Shown here: positions 16,427 through 25,351 of the stretch, in pieces
Layout of the letters: every line of letters starts with the position of its first letter
Position numbering within the stretch: the first letter of the stretch is position 1
Assembly (NCBI GenBank): GCA_963824345.1
Contig: CAWGOZ010000006.1
Location: forward strand, 558,001-622,000
Direction: 5' to 3'
DNA: 64,000 bases
DNA from: Palsa-89 sp963824345
GTDB taxonomy: Bacteria > Acidobacteriota > Terriglobia > Bryobacterales > Bryobacteraceae
Translations under genes and position numbers: made by a program
The notes under the pieces: generated by a model
Seen by the model: only the letters and a program-made list of their open reading frames with translations
What the model was told of the DNA's origin: nothing
Database searches by the model: none

Positions 16427-17629
16427 ATGGCCGGACGAACACGCAGCACCAAGAAGCTGGCCCAGCGCATCAATCTCACGTACTTCAAGACGCTCGGCGG
16501 CATTCCACGCTGGCGCCGTTTTCTCTCGGCCGGATGCGTCGCCGCCTGTCTGGTTTGGCTAGGTTGGTACGCCCTGGCCGGAAGCGGGAAACCGTACAGT
16601 GCCGGTCCCGTGGCGCGCGCTCACGCGCTTTTCGGAGAAAACTGCGGGATCTGCCATGGCTCTCAAGCCGGCTTCCGGCAAACTGCAACGGACCGCGCGT
16701 GTCTGGCCTGTCACGACGGCCCAATCCACAACACGGCTCAAACTTCCACGCCCGCCTGCTCCACTTGTCACGTCGAACACCAGGGCGCGTTCCGATCGGC
16801 AAACACAAGTGACCAAGCCTGTGCCCAGTGCCACGCCGATCTGGCAGCCCACGACAAGAACAACCCCGCAAAATTCGCGTCCGGCGTCGGCGACTTCGGC
16901 CGCTCGCACCCGGAATTCGCCGTCTTGCGCCCGGGCCGCAAGGATCCGGGCACCATCCAGTTCAATCACCAGGTGCATCTCGATCCGGATCGGCCCGTAC
17001 GCGGCCCGCGCGGCTCGATTCAATTGAAATGCGCCGATTGCCACCGCAGTTCGGGCCGGGAAACCATGGCGCCCGTCAGCTACGCGGAACACTGTTCGGC
17101 CTGTCACCCGCTCGAATTCGACCGGCGCTTCAGCGAGTCCGTGCCGCATAAGGAGCCCAAGGCCGTGTACGATTTCGTGGCCGACAAACTCACCGCGTAC
17201 ATCGCCGCGCATCCGAGCGAGATCCCGCCGGCGCGCAATGCACAGGAATGGGTCCGCGAGCCCTTGGCCGCCGCACAACTGCTGCTGTGGCGGAAAACTT
17301 GCAGGCAATGTCATGCGCTGTCCTATCCCAACGGCCCTGACGCTCTGCCCGAAGTCGCCAAGGCCGCGATCACCCAGCGCTGGCTGCCCGACGCGAATTT
17401 CCATCACCGGGCGCACCAAATGGTGGAGTGCGGCTCCTGCCATGGCAAGGTGGCTTCGAGCAGGCAGACTTCCAACGTCCTGATACCGGGAATCCAGACC
17501 TGCCGCCAGTGCCATCATTCTGGCCCGGCCGCCGCTGAAAACCGGTGCTTCGAATGCCACACCTACCACGATTGGAGCAAGGAACAGCCGGTCAACGGCG
17601 CGTTTACGATACGTCAGCTCGCCGAATGA
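16427..17629 (+). CDS. membrane-anchored decahaem cytochrome c
   Basis: This encodes 400 residues. It starts at an ATG preceded by GAGCGAGGAAT, a good ribosome-binding site. After a basic N terminus there is one hydrophobic helix (about residues 32-51, LSAGCVAACLVWLGWYALAG) that anchors or exports the protein. Ten CxxCH haem-binding motifs follow: CGICH, CLACH, CSTCH, CAQCH, CADCH, CSACH, CRQCH, CGSCH, CRQCH, CFECH. This pattern is that of the cytochrome c3/NapC-type multihaem families. Additional histidines between motifs can supply distal ligands. It should carry electrons through the periplasm from the membrane subunit encoded just upstream. The terminal acceptor is not evident, since no reductase gene follows. 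The 3' gene is a caspase-like protein about 110 bases away. Confidence 0.9.
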   Translation: MAGRTRSTKKLAQRINLTYFKTLGGIPRWRRFLSAGCVAACLVWLGWYALAGSGKPYSAGPVARAHALFGENCGICHGSQAGFRQTATDRACLACHDGPIHNTAQTSTPACSTCHVEHQGAFRSANTSDQACAQCHADLAAHDKNNPAKFASGVGDFGRSHPEFAVLRPGRKDPGTIQFNHQVHLDPDRPVRGPRGSIQLKCADCHRSSGRETMAPVSYAEHCSACHPLEFDRRFSESVPHKEPKAVYDFVADKLTAYIAAHPSEIPPARNAQEWVREPLAAAQLLLWRKTCRQCHALSYPNGPDALPEVAKAAITQRWLPDANFHHRAHQMVECGSCHGKVASSRQTSNVLIPGIQTCRQCHHSGPAAAENRCFECHTYHDWSKEQPVNGAFTIRQLAE

Positions 17630-17742
17630 TGCGCTGTGCTAAAATGGCTTTCTATTCCACATTTGTTCTCTGGTGACGCCATGGGTCCGCTGGTACAGCT
17701 CAAAGCGCTCGCCACCGTCGCTCAAGGGTGAGGCCGCGGTCC

Positions 17743-19833
17743 ATGTTTAAGTTCGCCGCCATTCTGATTTTCCTTTTACCGTTTGGACTTGTCGCTGCCG
17801 AGACCAAGGAAGAGCCGGTCGGCTTGATCCTTTCTGCAACCGGCAGCCAATTGCTTCGCGCCGACACCGAAACGCCCATCGCGGCGCGTCCGGGCGATCT
17901 GCTGTTTGCAGGCGACGGCCTGAAGACCGATGCTGGCCCAGCCTCGTTTCTGTTTTGCCCCGGAAAATCCCTCGACACACTGACGCCGGCCGGAGAAGTC
18001 CGCTTGGATGCCAAGGCGCCCAAAGTGAAAACCGGCAAAATTTCCGAACAGCCGGCGCGCGCCTGCACCCTGCCGCAAACTTTGCGGGTGGCGGCCGCCA
18101 GCCAGCAGCACTATGGCGTCAGCATGACGCGCGGCCTGAACAAACCCGAAGTCCCACCTACGCCGCACGACAAGCTCCCCGCCGATGTCAAAGCCGAGCT
18201 GGCGCCGTACGACGCAGTGCTGGCAACGGACCCCAAGGATCAGGCCGCGCTCGTGACCGAGGCGACCATTTTCGAGAATCACAAGCTCAGCGCCAATTCG
18301 CTCGAGATGTACGACAAGCTGCGCCAGCAGTGGCCGGACGCGGTGTGGATCAAGAGCAAGGCGTTCGAACTGGAGCAAACGCTCGCCGACCAAGCCAGCG
18401 CTGCCACGGCCGCGGCCCAAACCGGCGGCCAGACTTACGCGCTGCTGGTTGGCATCTCCAAATATGCGAAGCCCGAATTGGCGCTGCAATTCGCCGAAGC
18501 GGACGCCAGCGTGTTCGGCAAGCTGCTGGAGAGCCCCCTCGGCGGTGGCATCCCCAGCGATAACATTATGCTGCTCACCGATCAGAAGGCCACCACCGCG
18601 GCCATCCGCAATGGTTTCCAGGATTTTCTGAAGCGCCGCGCCGGCAAGAACGATACGGTATTGATTGTGATCGCCGGGCATGGCACGGTGGAAGTGCCGG
18701 GCAACAAGAGCGCCTTTATCCTCACCTACGACTCGGATCCGCAGGATTTAACAAGCACCGCGCTGGCGGTGGACGAGCTGCAATCGTTGTTTGAAGAGCA
18801 GCTCAGTAAAGTGGGCCGCGTGCTGCTGTTCGTGGATGTCTGCAAGGCCGGAACGGTGGGCACCATTCACAATACAACGGTCAATTCCAACGTGCAGCAG
18901 CTCGGCGATATCCAGGGCGATCTTTTCGGACTGCTGGCCAGCCGCCCGCGCGAGGTGTCGCTCGAAGGTCCCGAGTTTGGCGGCGGACATGGCGTCTTCA
19001 GCTACTACGTCATCAAGGGATTGCAGGGCGCCGCCGACACCAACAAGGACGGCGTGGTGGATGCCGACGAGCTGATCAAGTACGTCAGCGAGCAGGTGCC
19101 GATGGCAACCGGGAACAAACAGCACCCGCGCGAATTCGGCACCTACGACAATATGATGCGCCTGTCGGACACGAAAAAGCCGGGCATCCAAATTTCGCAG
19201 AGCTTCGGTACTGCCCAAGGTTTCGACGTCGCGCATTGGCGCATGCTCATGGACTCTCGCCATGGCGGACCGCTCTATCTGGCCGGCGCGCCGCAGGGCC
19301 AGGTGGCCGCTCCGCAAGCCGATCAAGCCATGACCGAGCGGCTGACGTCGGCCATCGACGCCGGACGCATCCTGCCCACCGATCCCAATAACGCCTTCAC
19401 CGCCTTGCGCGACTTGAAAGCAACCGCCCCGCCCGAGCAATTTCAAGAGCTCCAGAATCAGCTCCGGATCGCGCTCGAAAACAAGGCCCAGCAAGTTCTG
19501 CTGCGCTACCTGGCGGGCGATGAGTCGCCGCAGTCGCGCGATGAATTTCAAAATGGCGCTCGCTATATGGACGCCGCGCGAACGCTGACCGAAGAGTCGC
19601 TGTTCCTGGAAGGCCGCCAGGATTTCTTTCAGGGCCGCGCGCTGCTGTTCGACAAGAAGTTCCCGGAGGCCGCGAATCTACTCGAACAATCCGTTCGCAT
19701 CGACCCCGGCGCCGCCTACGGATTCAACGCCCTCGGCATCGCGTACCTGGAGCAGGCCGAATATGAGAAAGCCATTCCGGCTTTTCGCGACGCCGTGCGA
19801 CCGCGCCCAGCACTGGTCTTATCCGCTGCATAA
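17743..19833 (+). CDS. FecR-like/caspase-fold (C14) protein, N-terminal part of a frameshifted gene
   Basis: This gives 696 residues from the ATG at 17743 (a GTG at 17728 is possible). A signal peptide (MFKFAAILIFLLPFGLVAAE) is followed by a FecR-like beta domain (about 23-105). The caspase fold spans about 225-470 with the catalytic His in VIAGHGTVE (about 313) and Cys in FVDVCKAGT (about 367), so the protease should be active. A canonical EF-hand loop, DTNKDGVVDADE, lies at about 432-443 and suggests calcium control. TPR-like helices begin near 600. At base 19801 the frame breaks: the text after FRDAVR is nonsense, while the next frame continues the TPRs to 20584. Removing one C at 19801/19802 gives a single protein of about 946 residues. 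The N-terminal signal places it outside the cytoplasm. Confidence 0.85.
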   Translation: MFKFAAILIFLLPFGLVAAETKEEPVGLILSATGSQLLRADTETPIAARPGDLLFAGDGLKTDAGPASFLFCPGKSLDTLTPAGEVRLDAKAPKVKTGKISEQPARACTLPQTLRVAAASQQHYGVSMTRGLNKPEVPPTPHDKLPADVKAELAPYDAVLATDPKDQAALVTEATIFENHKLSANSLEMYDKLRQQWPDAVWIKSKAFELEQTLADQASAATAAAQTGGQTYALLVGISKYAKPELALQFAEADASVFGKLLESPLGGGIPSDNIMLLTDQKATTAAIRNGFQDFLKRRAGKNDTVLIVIAGHGTVEVPGNKSAFILTYDSDPQDLTSTALAVDELQSLFEEQLSKVGRVLLFVDVCKAGTVGTIHNTTVNSNVQQLGDIQGDLFGLLASRPREVSLEGPEFGGGHGVFSYYVIKGLQGAADTNKDGVVDADELIKYVSEQVPMATGNKQHPREFGTYDNMMRLSDTKKPGIQISQSFGTAQGFDVAHWRMLMDSRHGGPLYLAGAPQGQVAAPQADQAMTERLTSAIDAGRILPTDPNNAFTALRDLKATAPPEQFQELQNQLRIALENKAQQVLLRYLAGDESPQSRDEFQNGARYMDAARTLTEESLFLEGRQDFFQGRALLFDKKFPEAANLLEQSVRIDPGAAYGFNALGIAYLEQAEYEKAIPAFRDAVRPRPALVLSAA

Positions 19834-20584
19834 CGTGGCTCTGGCTTACGTGGAGACCGGCGACTATCGATCCGCCATCCGCGCCTATCAGGAAGCCATC
19901 CGGCTGGCGCCGCAATACAGCTATTTGCCGTACAACCTCGGCTTGGTCTATCAGCGCTTGAATCGCCGCAAAGACGCCGAGGCCGCCTACACGAAAGCCG
20001 AGATGCTCGCCCCTAAATCAGCCGAGCCATACAATGCGCTGGGCACATTGAAGGCGTCCGAAGGAAAGCGCTCCGAAGCCGAGCAGCTTTACCGGCAGGC
20101 CTTGCAGAACGATGCGAAGCTGTTACCGGCGCGGCACAATTTGGCGCTGCTGCTGGCGGACGACAAGAACCGCGAGAAGGAAGCCCTCGATCTGTGGCGC
20201 GAGAATCTGCGTCAATCCCCGGATTATCTTCCGTCGCGTCTCAGCCTGGCCGGCGCGCTGGCCGCCCAGGGCGACAACCCAGGGGCCGTGGAAGAATACC
20301 GCAAGGTTCTCGAAGCCAAGCCCGAATACGTCGCGGCGCGCATCGCACTGGCGGATGTTTTAGCCCAGACCGGCGATCGAGACGGCGCTCTCGATCAGCT
20401 CCGCCAAGTGACGGCGAAGGACTCGCGAGATCCGGCCATATTCGAGCGTATCGGCGATCTGGAAGCCGCTCGCCAACACCCCGCCGATGCTCGCGCGGCG
20501 TATCAATCGGCGCTCGATCTCAAACCGCCGCGCCCCATTCGCAAGAGCGTAGAAAATAAACTAAAGTCCATTCAGGGACATTAA
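19763..20584 (+). CDS. TPR repeat region, C-terminal part of the frameshifted caspase gene
   Basis: This frame becomes meaningful at about base 19799 (AQHWSYPLHNVALAYVETGD) and continues with about seven tetratricopeptide repeats, such as YLPYNLGLVYQRLNRRKDAE, EPYNALGTLKASEGKRSEAE and VAARIALADVLAQTGDRDGA. The ATG at 19763 belongs to a shadow segment over the first frame, so this is not an independent gene. In the restored gene the TPRs follow directly on those already begun in the upstream frame. TPR arrays attached to caspase domains are usually protein-interaction scaffolds. The stop at 20582-20584 abuts the TTG start of the TonB-dependent receptor. Confidence 0.75.
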   Translation: MRKPFRLFATPCDRAQHWSYPLHNVALAYVETGDYRSAIRAYQEAIRLAPQYSYLPYNLGLVYQRLNRRKDAEAAYTKAEMLAPKSAEPYNALGTLKASEGKRSEAEQLYRQALQNDAKLLPARHNLALLLADDKNREKEALDLWRENLRQSPDYLPSRLSLAGALAAQGDNPGAVEEYRKVLEAKPEYVAARIALADVLAQTGDRDGALDQLRQVTAKDSRDPAIFERIGDLEAARQHPADARAAYQSALDLKPPRPIRKSVENKLKSIQGH

Positions 20585-23500
20585 TTGCGATTCCGCCTAC
20601 TATTAGGACTATTCCTATTCGCCGCTGCTGCTAGCGCGCAGACCACGCAAGGTCTCATCTCCGGAAGGCTGCTGAACTCCGTCACCGGCGCGCCGATCCA
20701 GGGCGCAAGAGTCGTCTTCGCCAGCTCCCTGACCACGCTAGCCGGCGGAGCCGCCAGCGATTCGTCCGGATATTACCTGCTGCCGTTACTGTCGCCCGGA
20801 ATTTATCAGGTCCGCGTCACCGCCGCGGGATTCCAGGCGCAGGAAGTCCAGGACATCGAACTCACCGTCGCCGCCCGCATGGATCTCGACTTCCGGCTTC
20901 GTCCCTTGAACGATGTCTGGGAAGCCGGCCAGTACAACAGCGTGTTCCTGCCCGGCTCGAAAACCATCGTTACCTTTTATGGGCCCGATGTGGACAGCAC
21001 AAAAAGCGGATCGTTCGAAGCGCAAAAAGGCCGCAGCGAAGCGCTGGAATCCACCATATCGGAAGTGATCGATCGAACCGAACTCGACGAGCTTCCGCTG
21101 GAGGGTCGCGATGTCTACACCATGCTCGTCACGCAGCCCGGCGTCACTTCCGACGCCAGCACCGGGCGCGGCCTGGGACTTTCCATCAACGGAACGCGGC
21201 CTACCGATTCAAATTTCCTGCTCGACGGCGTTGAGAACAACAACTATCTGGTCACCGGACCGCTCACGCCCATAGCTCCGGAAGCCATTCAGGAGTACCG
21301 CATTTCCACCAATAACTTCTCGGCGGAATACGGCCGAACGTCCGGCTATGTGGCTAACGCCATCACGCGCTCGGGCAGCGACCGGTTTCACGGTCTGGTC
21401 TATTTCTATATCGAGAACGATGTGCTGAACGCCAATAGTTTTCAGCAGAACCTGATCGGAGCGCCGCGCAGTCCCGATAAGCAGATTCAGCCCGGCTATT
21501 TCGTGGGCGGTCCCATTCGGAAGAACCGCCTGTTCTTCTCCAGCGCCTACGAGCGCCTGCGCAGCCGCAGCTTCCAGGGCCCCGCCACCTTCCTGCTTCC
21601 TTCCACGAATTTCTTTTCCATCTTTCAACAGCAGAATACGCCGCTCAGCAACCTGCTGGCGATGTACCCAGCGCCCGCCGTTACCGCCGGCGCCAACCCG
21701 CTTGCAACGCTGACTGTCGCGCCGCCGGTGGCCGTGAACCGGTCGCTCGGAATCGAGCGCCTGGATTACACGCCGCAGAGTGGCGACCGCATCATGGTGC
21801 GCGGCATCTTCGTCAACCTGTCCGAGCCCGATTTCATCTGGAGTCCCTACAAAGGCTTCACCACCCCGCTGACCGAACAGACCTGGGCGCTGGGCGGCAG
21901 TTACATCCACACGTTTTCAACCCAGCTCACCAATGAATTCCGTCTCAGCCGCACCGATGACGATGTTTACTTTAACCGCCCACATCCCGATGTGCCGACT
22001 CTGGTGGCCGAGGCGCCAACAAACTATTTCCCGATCTCGACCATCACTCTGCCCGGCAGCTCGCAATTTTACAGCTACGACAATCACAGCAAGACCACCG
22101 AGCTGCTCGATAACGTGATCCTGGCGCGCGGCCGGCACTTGATGACCGCCGGCGCGGGAATTCTTTTTCGAAACTTGAGCGGATATCTCACCGCGGGGCA
22201 GGACGGCGAGTACACCTTCGATGGCCTGATCAATCTGATTCTGAACGAGCCGAACAGTTTGACGCTGACCATCGAACGCAACAGCCCGGCGGGAACCGCG
22301 GTTCAACCCAACTACGATCGCCGCTATACCTACAATCAGTATTTTCTCTTCGCCCAGGACAGCTTCCGGCTCACGCCGCACCTCACCCTCAACTACGGCG
22401 TGCGATACGAGAATTACGGAGCGCCCCGCAACGTCGGCCCGGACAAAGATACGCTTCTGCGACTAGGGAGCGGCGGCAACATGAACGAGCAACTCGCCGG
22501 AGCCACTTTGGTCACGCCTTCAGGCGGCAGCGAGCAGCTCTTCGGCGCCGACAACGGGAACGTGGCCGTTCGCCTGGGAGCTTCCTACGATTTGTTCGGC
22601 ACCGGACGCACCGTGCTCCGCGGCGCGTTCGGTACCTTCTTCGAGCGTCCTTTCGACAACCTCTGGCAGGATCTTCGCAGCAACGATTACGTCCTGTCGT
22701 CCTTTCCGATCCAAGGCACGTTCAATTACCTCAGCCCGCTTGCAAGCGTGCTTCCCGGCCTGGCGCAAGCGTCCGCCCCAACCACTTTTGCCTTCCCCAA
22801 CGTAACGCTGGTAGCGCCGAATCTCAAGAACGGCCGCGTGTCCAGTTATTTTGCCGGCATCCAGCAGCGCGTCACCAACGGCTTCACGGTCGAGATCAAT
22901 GGACTCGGCACGTATGGGCGCAACCTGATCACCACCGATATCATCAATCGCGAGTTCACCACCTCAAACCCCGCGGACGGCGGGCGCGTCAACGCCAATT
23001 TGCCGGACGTCAACTATCGCGCGAACCAAGGTTTTTCTGACTACAACGCGCTCACCGTCGTAGCCCGTTATCGCTGGAGCCGGGGCTACCTGCAGGGCTC
23101 CTACACCTGGAGTCACTACATCGACAACCAAAGCGATCCGCTGGCGGGCGATTTCTTCGATCTTAGCTTCACCGATATTTTGTCCGGCAGTGGATCCGCC
23201 CAGACGGCGGCCTTTTCACAGCAATTCAATCCCAAGGCCGACCGGGGCAATTCGGATTACGATCAGCCCAACAACCTGGTCCTGTTCTCCTACTGGAATC
23301 TTCCTCCGGCATTGCGCGGCTCCAAGGCCGCTGTGTTGTTTCGCGACTGGATCGTGGCGGGTCTGGCGGCTTTCCGGTCGGGCTTGCCCTATAACGTGAT
23401 CGATAACCAGAGCCCCGTGATCCCCGGCAACGGAGTGGTATTCAATCCGCGTCCGGATCTGATTAATCCAAACCCGGTATACGCAAACCCGGCAGCGGTG

Positions 23501-23854
23501 CCGGGAGGCGAGCAATTGCTCAATCCGGCCGCTTTCGCCGGCGTCTCGAATGGCCTGGGAACGCTGGGCCGCAACGCGCTGATCGGCCCCGGGATTTACA
23601 ATATCGACCTTTCTGTGTCGCGCTCCTTCGGTATACCATGGTTCGGGGAGTCGGGCCGGCTGACGATCCGCGCGGATGCGTTCAATTTTCTGAATCACGC
23701 CAACCTGAATAATCCCGACCCGCTGCTGGGTGACACGGGCTCTTTTGGCTCGGCGCAATTTGGCAGGCTGGGGGATCCCAGCGGTTTTCCGGCCGTGAGT
23801 CCGCTGAATGAAACTCCGCGTGAGATTCAACTGATGCTGAGGATTGCGTTCTGA
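20585..23854 (+). CDS. TonB-dependent outer-membrane receptor with carboxypeptidase-regulatory-like domain
   Basis: A 1089-residue Oar/CarbopepD_reg-type receptor. The TTG start directly follows the preceding stop, with AGGGA six bases upstream. A signal peptide ends ASAQ. Residues about 22-105 form the CarboxypepD_reg-like beta sandwich (GLISGRLLNSVTGAPIQGAR). A plug domain follows at about 170-270 (SINGTRPTDSNFLLDGVENN, NNFSAEYGRTSGYVANAITR). The remainder is beta-barrel with alternating aromatic strands and ends in a terminal aromatic residue (QLMLRIAF), typical of outer-membrane barrels. Acidobacteria carry dozens of these. The ligand is unknown, probably a polysaccharide or peptide fragment. 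It is probably co-transcribed with the caspase-TPR gene (no gap) and with the secreted protein at 23884. Confidence 0.93.
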   Translation: MRFRLLLGLFLFAAAASAQTTQGLISGRLLNSVTGAPIQGARVVFASSLTTLAGGAASDSSGYYLLPLLSPGIYQVRVTAAGFQAQEVQDIELTVAARMDLDFRLRPLNDVWEAGQYNSVFLPGSKTIVTFYGPDVDSTKSGSFEAQKGRSEALESTISEVIDRTELDELPLEGRDVYTMLVTQPGVTSDASTGRGLGLSINGTRPTDSNFLLDGVENNNYLVTGPLTPIAPEAIQEYRISTNNFSAEYGRTSGYVANAITRSGSDRFHGLVYFYIENDVLNANSFQQNLIGAPRSPDKQIQPGYFVGGPIRKNRLFFSSAYERLRSRSFQGPATFLLPSTNFFSIFQQQNTPLSNLLAMYPAPAVTAGANPLATLTVAPPVAVNRSLGIERLDYTPQSGDRIMVRGIFVNLSEPDFIWSPYKGFTTPLTEQTWALGGSYIHTFSTQLTNEFRLSRTDDDVYFNRPHPDVPTLVAEAPTNYFPISTITLPGSSQFYSYDNHSKTTELLDNVILARGRHLMTAGAGILFRNLSGYLTAGQDGEYTFDGLINLILNEPNSLTLTIERNSPAGTAVQPNYDRRYTYNQYFLFAQDSFRLTPHLTLNYGVRYENYGAPRNVGPDKDTLLRLGSGGNMNEQLAGATLVTPSGGSEQLFGADNGNVAVRLGASYDLFGTGRTVLRGAFGTFFERPFDNLWQDLRSNDYVLSSFPIQGTFNYLSPLASVLPGLAQASAPTTFAFPNVTLVAPNLKNGRVSSYFAGIQQRVTNGFTVEINGLGTYGRNLITTDIINREFTTSNPADGGRVNANLPDVNYRANQGFSDYNALTVVARYRWSRGYLQGSYTWSHYIDNQSDPLAGDFFDLSFTDILSGSGSAQTAAFSQQFNPKADRGNSDYDQPNNLVLFSYWNLPPALRGSKAAVLFRDWIVAGLAAFRSGLPYNVIDNQSPVIPGNGVVFNPRPDLINPNPVYANPAAVPGGEQLLNPAAFAGVSNGLGTLGRNALIGPGIYNIDLSVSRSFGIPWFGESGRLTIRADAFNFLNHANLNNPDPLLGDTGSFGSAQFGRLGDPSGFPAVSPLNETPREIQLMLRIAF

Positions 23855-23883
23855 TAAGGCGAATGGAAAAAGGGGAGACAAGC

Positions 23884-25233
23884 GTGAAGAAACTTCTGTG
23901 GAGCAGCCGCTCGGTGATCGCTTTGGCGATCGGATTCGGCGCGGTGACGCTCTATGCGCAAAGTGGGCCGGCGCACGCCACCTGCACTATCGCCCCGCCC
24001 GCCGTGCAATCCTTTTTCATCGAGCGGACAGTCCAGACTTCCAACATCGAATCTACCTACGACACCAGCCTTTCGGAGAGCGTCCTGGCCAGTCTTGCGT
24101 CGGGAGAATTGGAGATGAGGGAACAGCTGCTTTACAATCCCCAGTCCTACACTTTGACGTCTACGGTCTTTCTCGTCCCGCCGGGGTCCACGATTCCGAC
24201 GCCGGCGAGCGTCGATATCGCAGCCACGACCCTCGCCACCTACAGCATCGCGATTAATCGAACGTCAACCTCATGCAGTCCCTACCCCAGCCTCCTGTTC
24301 GCCGGGACCATCACCTCCAGTTCCGGTGGCGCATCGGCGCCGAACGGCATTTACGGTTTGAAGTTCAATGGAACTCCGGCTACGGTTTCCATCGGCTATG
24401 CCGCCGGCAATCCCCCGCAATTCAATAATGTCGTAACGCTGTTCGCCGGCTTCGCCGTCTCCTACTCTCAGGTCGCCTATGGCACTTTGACGTTCCTGGG
24501 GAGCCCGGTCGCGGGCCAGCCGACCGTCACCAGCGTTGTCAACGGCGCCAGCCTGGTGCCGGGCGTCACTCCGAATTCCTGGGTGACCATCTTTGGAAGC
24601 AGCCTCGCTTCCACCACGGACAATTGGAACAAGTCCATCGCCGGCGGAACGGTTCCGACCACCCTGGATGGCGTCAGCGTGTCGGTCGGCGGTGCGCCGG
24701 CGTACCTCAGCTATATCAGCCCGGGACAGATCAACGCGATCGCTCCCCAGGCCAGCTCGGGGCCAGTCGCCGTGACCGTGACGAATTCTTCGGTAACCAG
24801 CGCTGCGTTCACTGTCGCTGCCAGCGAATACGCACCGGCGTTTTTCGTGTGGCCCGGAAACCAGGCCGTCGCCACGCATCTGGACAACAGTTTCGCCGCG
24901 AAGGCCGGCACATTTGCGAGCGTAACCACAATACCGGCTAAACCCGGCGAGACCATCACTTTGTGGGGTACCGGATTCGGCCCCACCACTCCAGCCACGC
25001 CCGCCGGCCTGGTTCCGGGCTCTCCGACATACAGCACATCGGCCCTCCCCACGGTGACGCTGAACAACTCCCCGGTGACGGTGGTGAGCGCAGCTCTGGC
25101 GCCCGGCGCAGTGGCGCTCTATCAGATCAGCATCCAGGTTCCCAGCTCGATTGCGAGCGGCGATTTCCCGTTGCAGGCCAGCATCGGCGGAGCGATGTCC
25201 CCGGCGGGAATCATACTTTCGGTTCTACAGTAG
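23884..25233 (+). CDS. secreted protein with C-terminal Solibacter-type IPT/Ig-like domain
   Basis: This encodes 449 residues from the GTG at 23884, which has AGGGGAG six bases upstream. An in-frame ATG at 23863 would add seven residues. A signal peptide (KKLLWSSRSVIALAIGFGAV) precedes a unique N-terminal region of about 200 residues. From about residue 215 the protein has the repeated domain of the TIGR03437 'Solibacter paralogue' type: VVNGASLVPGVTPNSWVTIF, AYLSYISPGQINAIAP and PGETITLWGTGFGPTTPATP. The function of these domains is unknown; they are expected to be extracellular beta-sandwich modules. Cysteines are rare. The gene follows the TonB receptor by 29 bases. Confidence 0.85.
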   Translation: MKKLLWSSRSVIALAIGFGAVTLYAQSGPAHATCTIAPPAVQSFFIERTVQTSNIESTYDTSLSESVLASLASGELEMREQLLYNPQSYTLTSTVFLVPPGSTIPTPASVDIAATTLATYSIAINRTSTSCSPYPSLLFAGTITSSSGGASAPNGIYGLKFNGTPATVSIGYAAGNPPQFNNVVTLFAGFAVSYSQVAYGTLTFLGSPVAGQPTVTSVVNGASLVPGVTPNSWVTIFGSSLASTTDNWNKSIAGGTVPTTLDGVSVSVGGAPAYLSYISPGQINAIAPQASSGPVAVTVTNSSVTSAAFTVAASEYAPAFFVWPGNQAVATHLDNSFAAKAGTFASVTTIPAKPGETITLWGTGFGPTTPATPAGLVPGSPTYSTSALPTVTLNNSPVTVVSAALAPGAVALYQISIQVPSSIASGDFPLQASIGGAMSPAGIILSVLQ

Positions 25234-25351
25234 GTTGGCCGGTTGGCTACTTCGGGTCGGATAAGACAACTTTCATCGCTTGGACGTTCTATTTGTGTGG
25301 GCCTTCCGTGCCCTCCCTGGCCGGTCTGGTGACCTGCTCGGATTGGCGCTG

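Noticed and set aside
15523..16812. 429-residue frame as one intact protein
   Set aside because: After about residue 198 the text is Arg/Pro/Ser-rich nonsense and overlaps the decahaem cytochrome gene, while the adjacent frame continues as a membrane protein.
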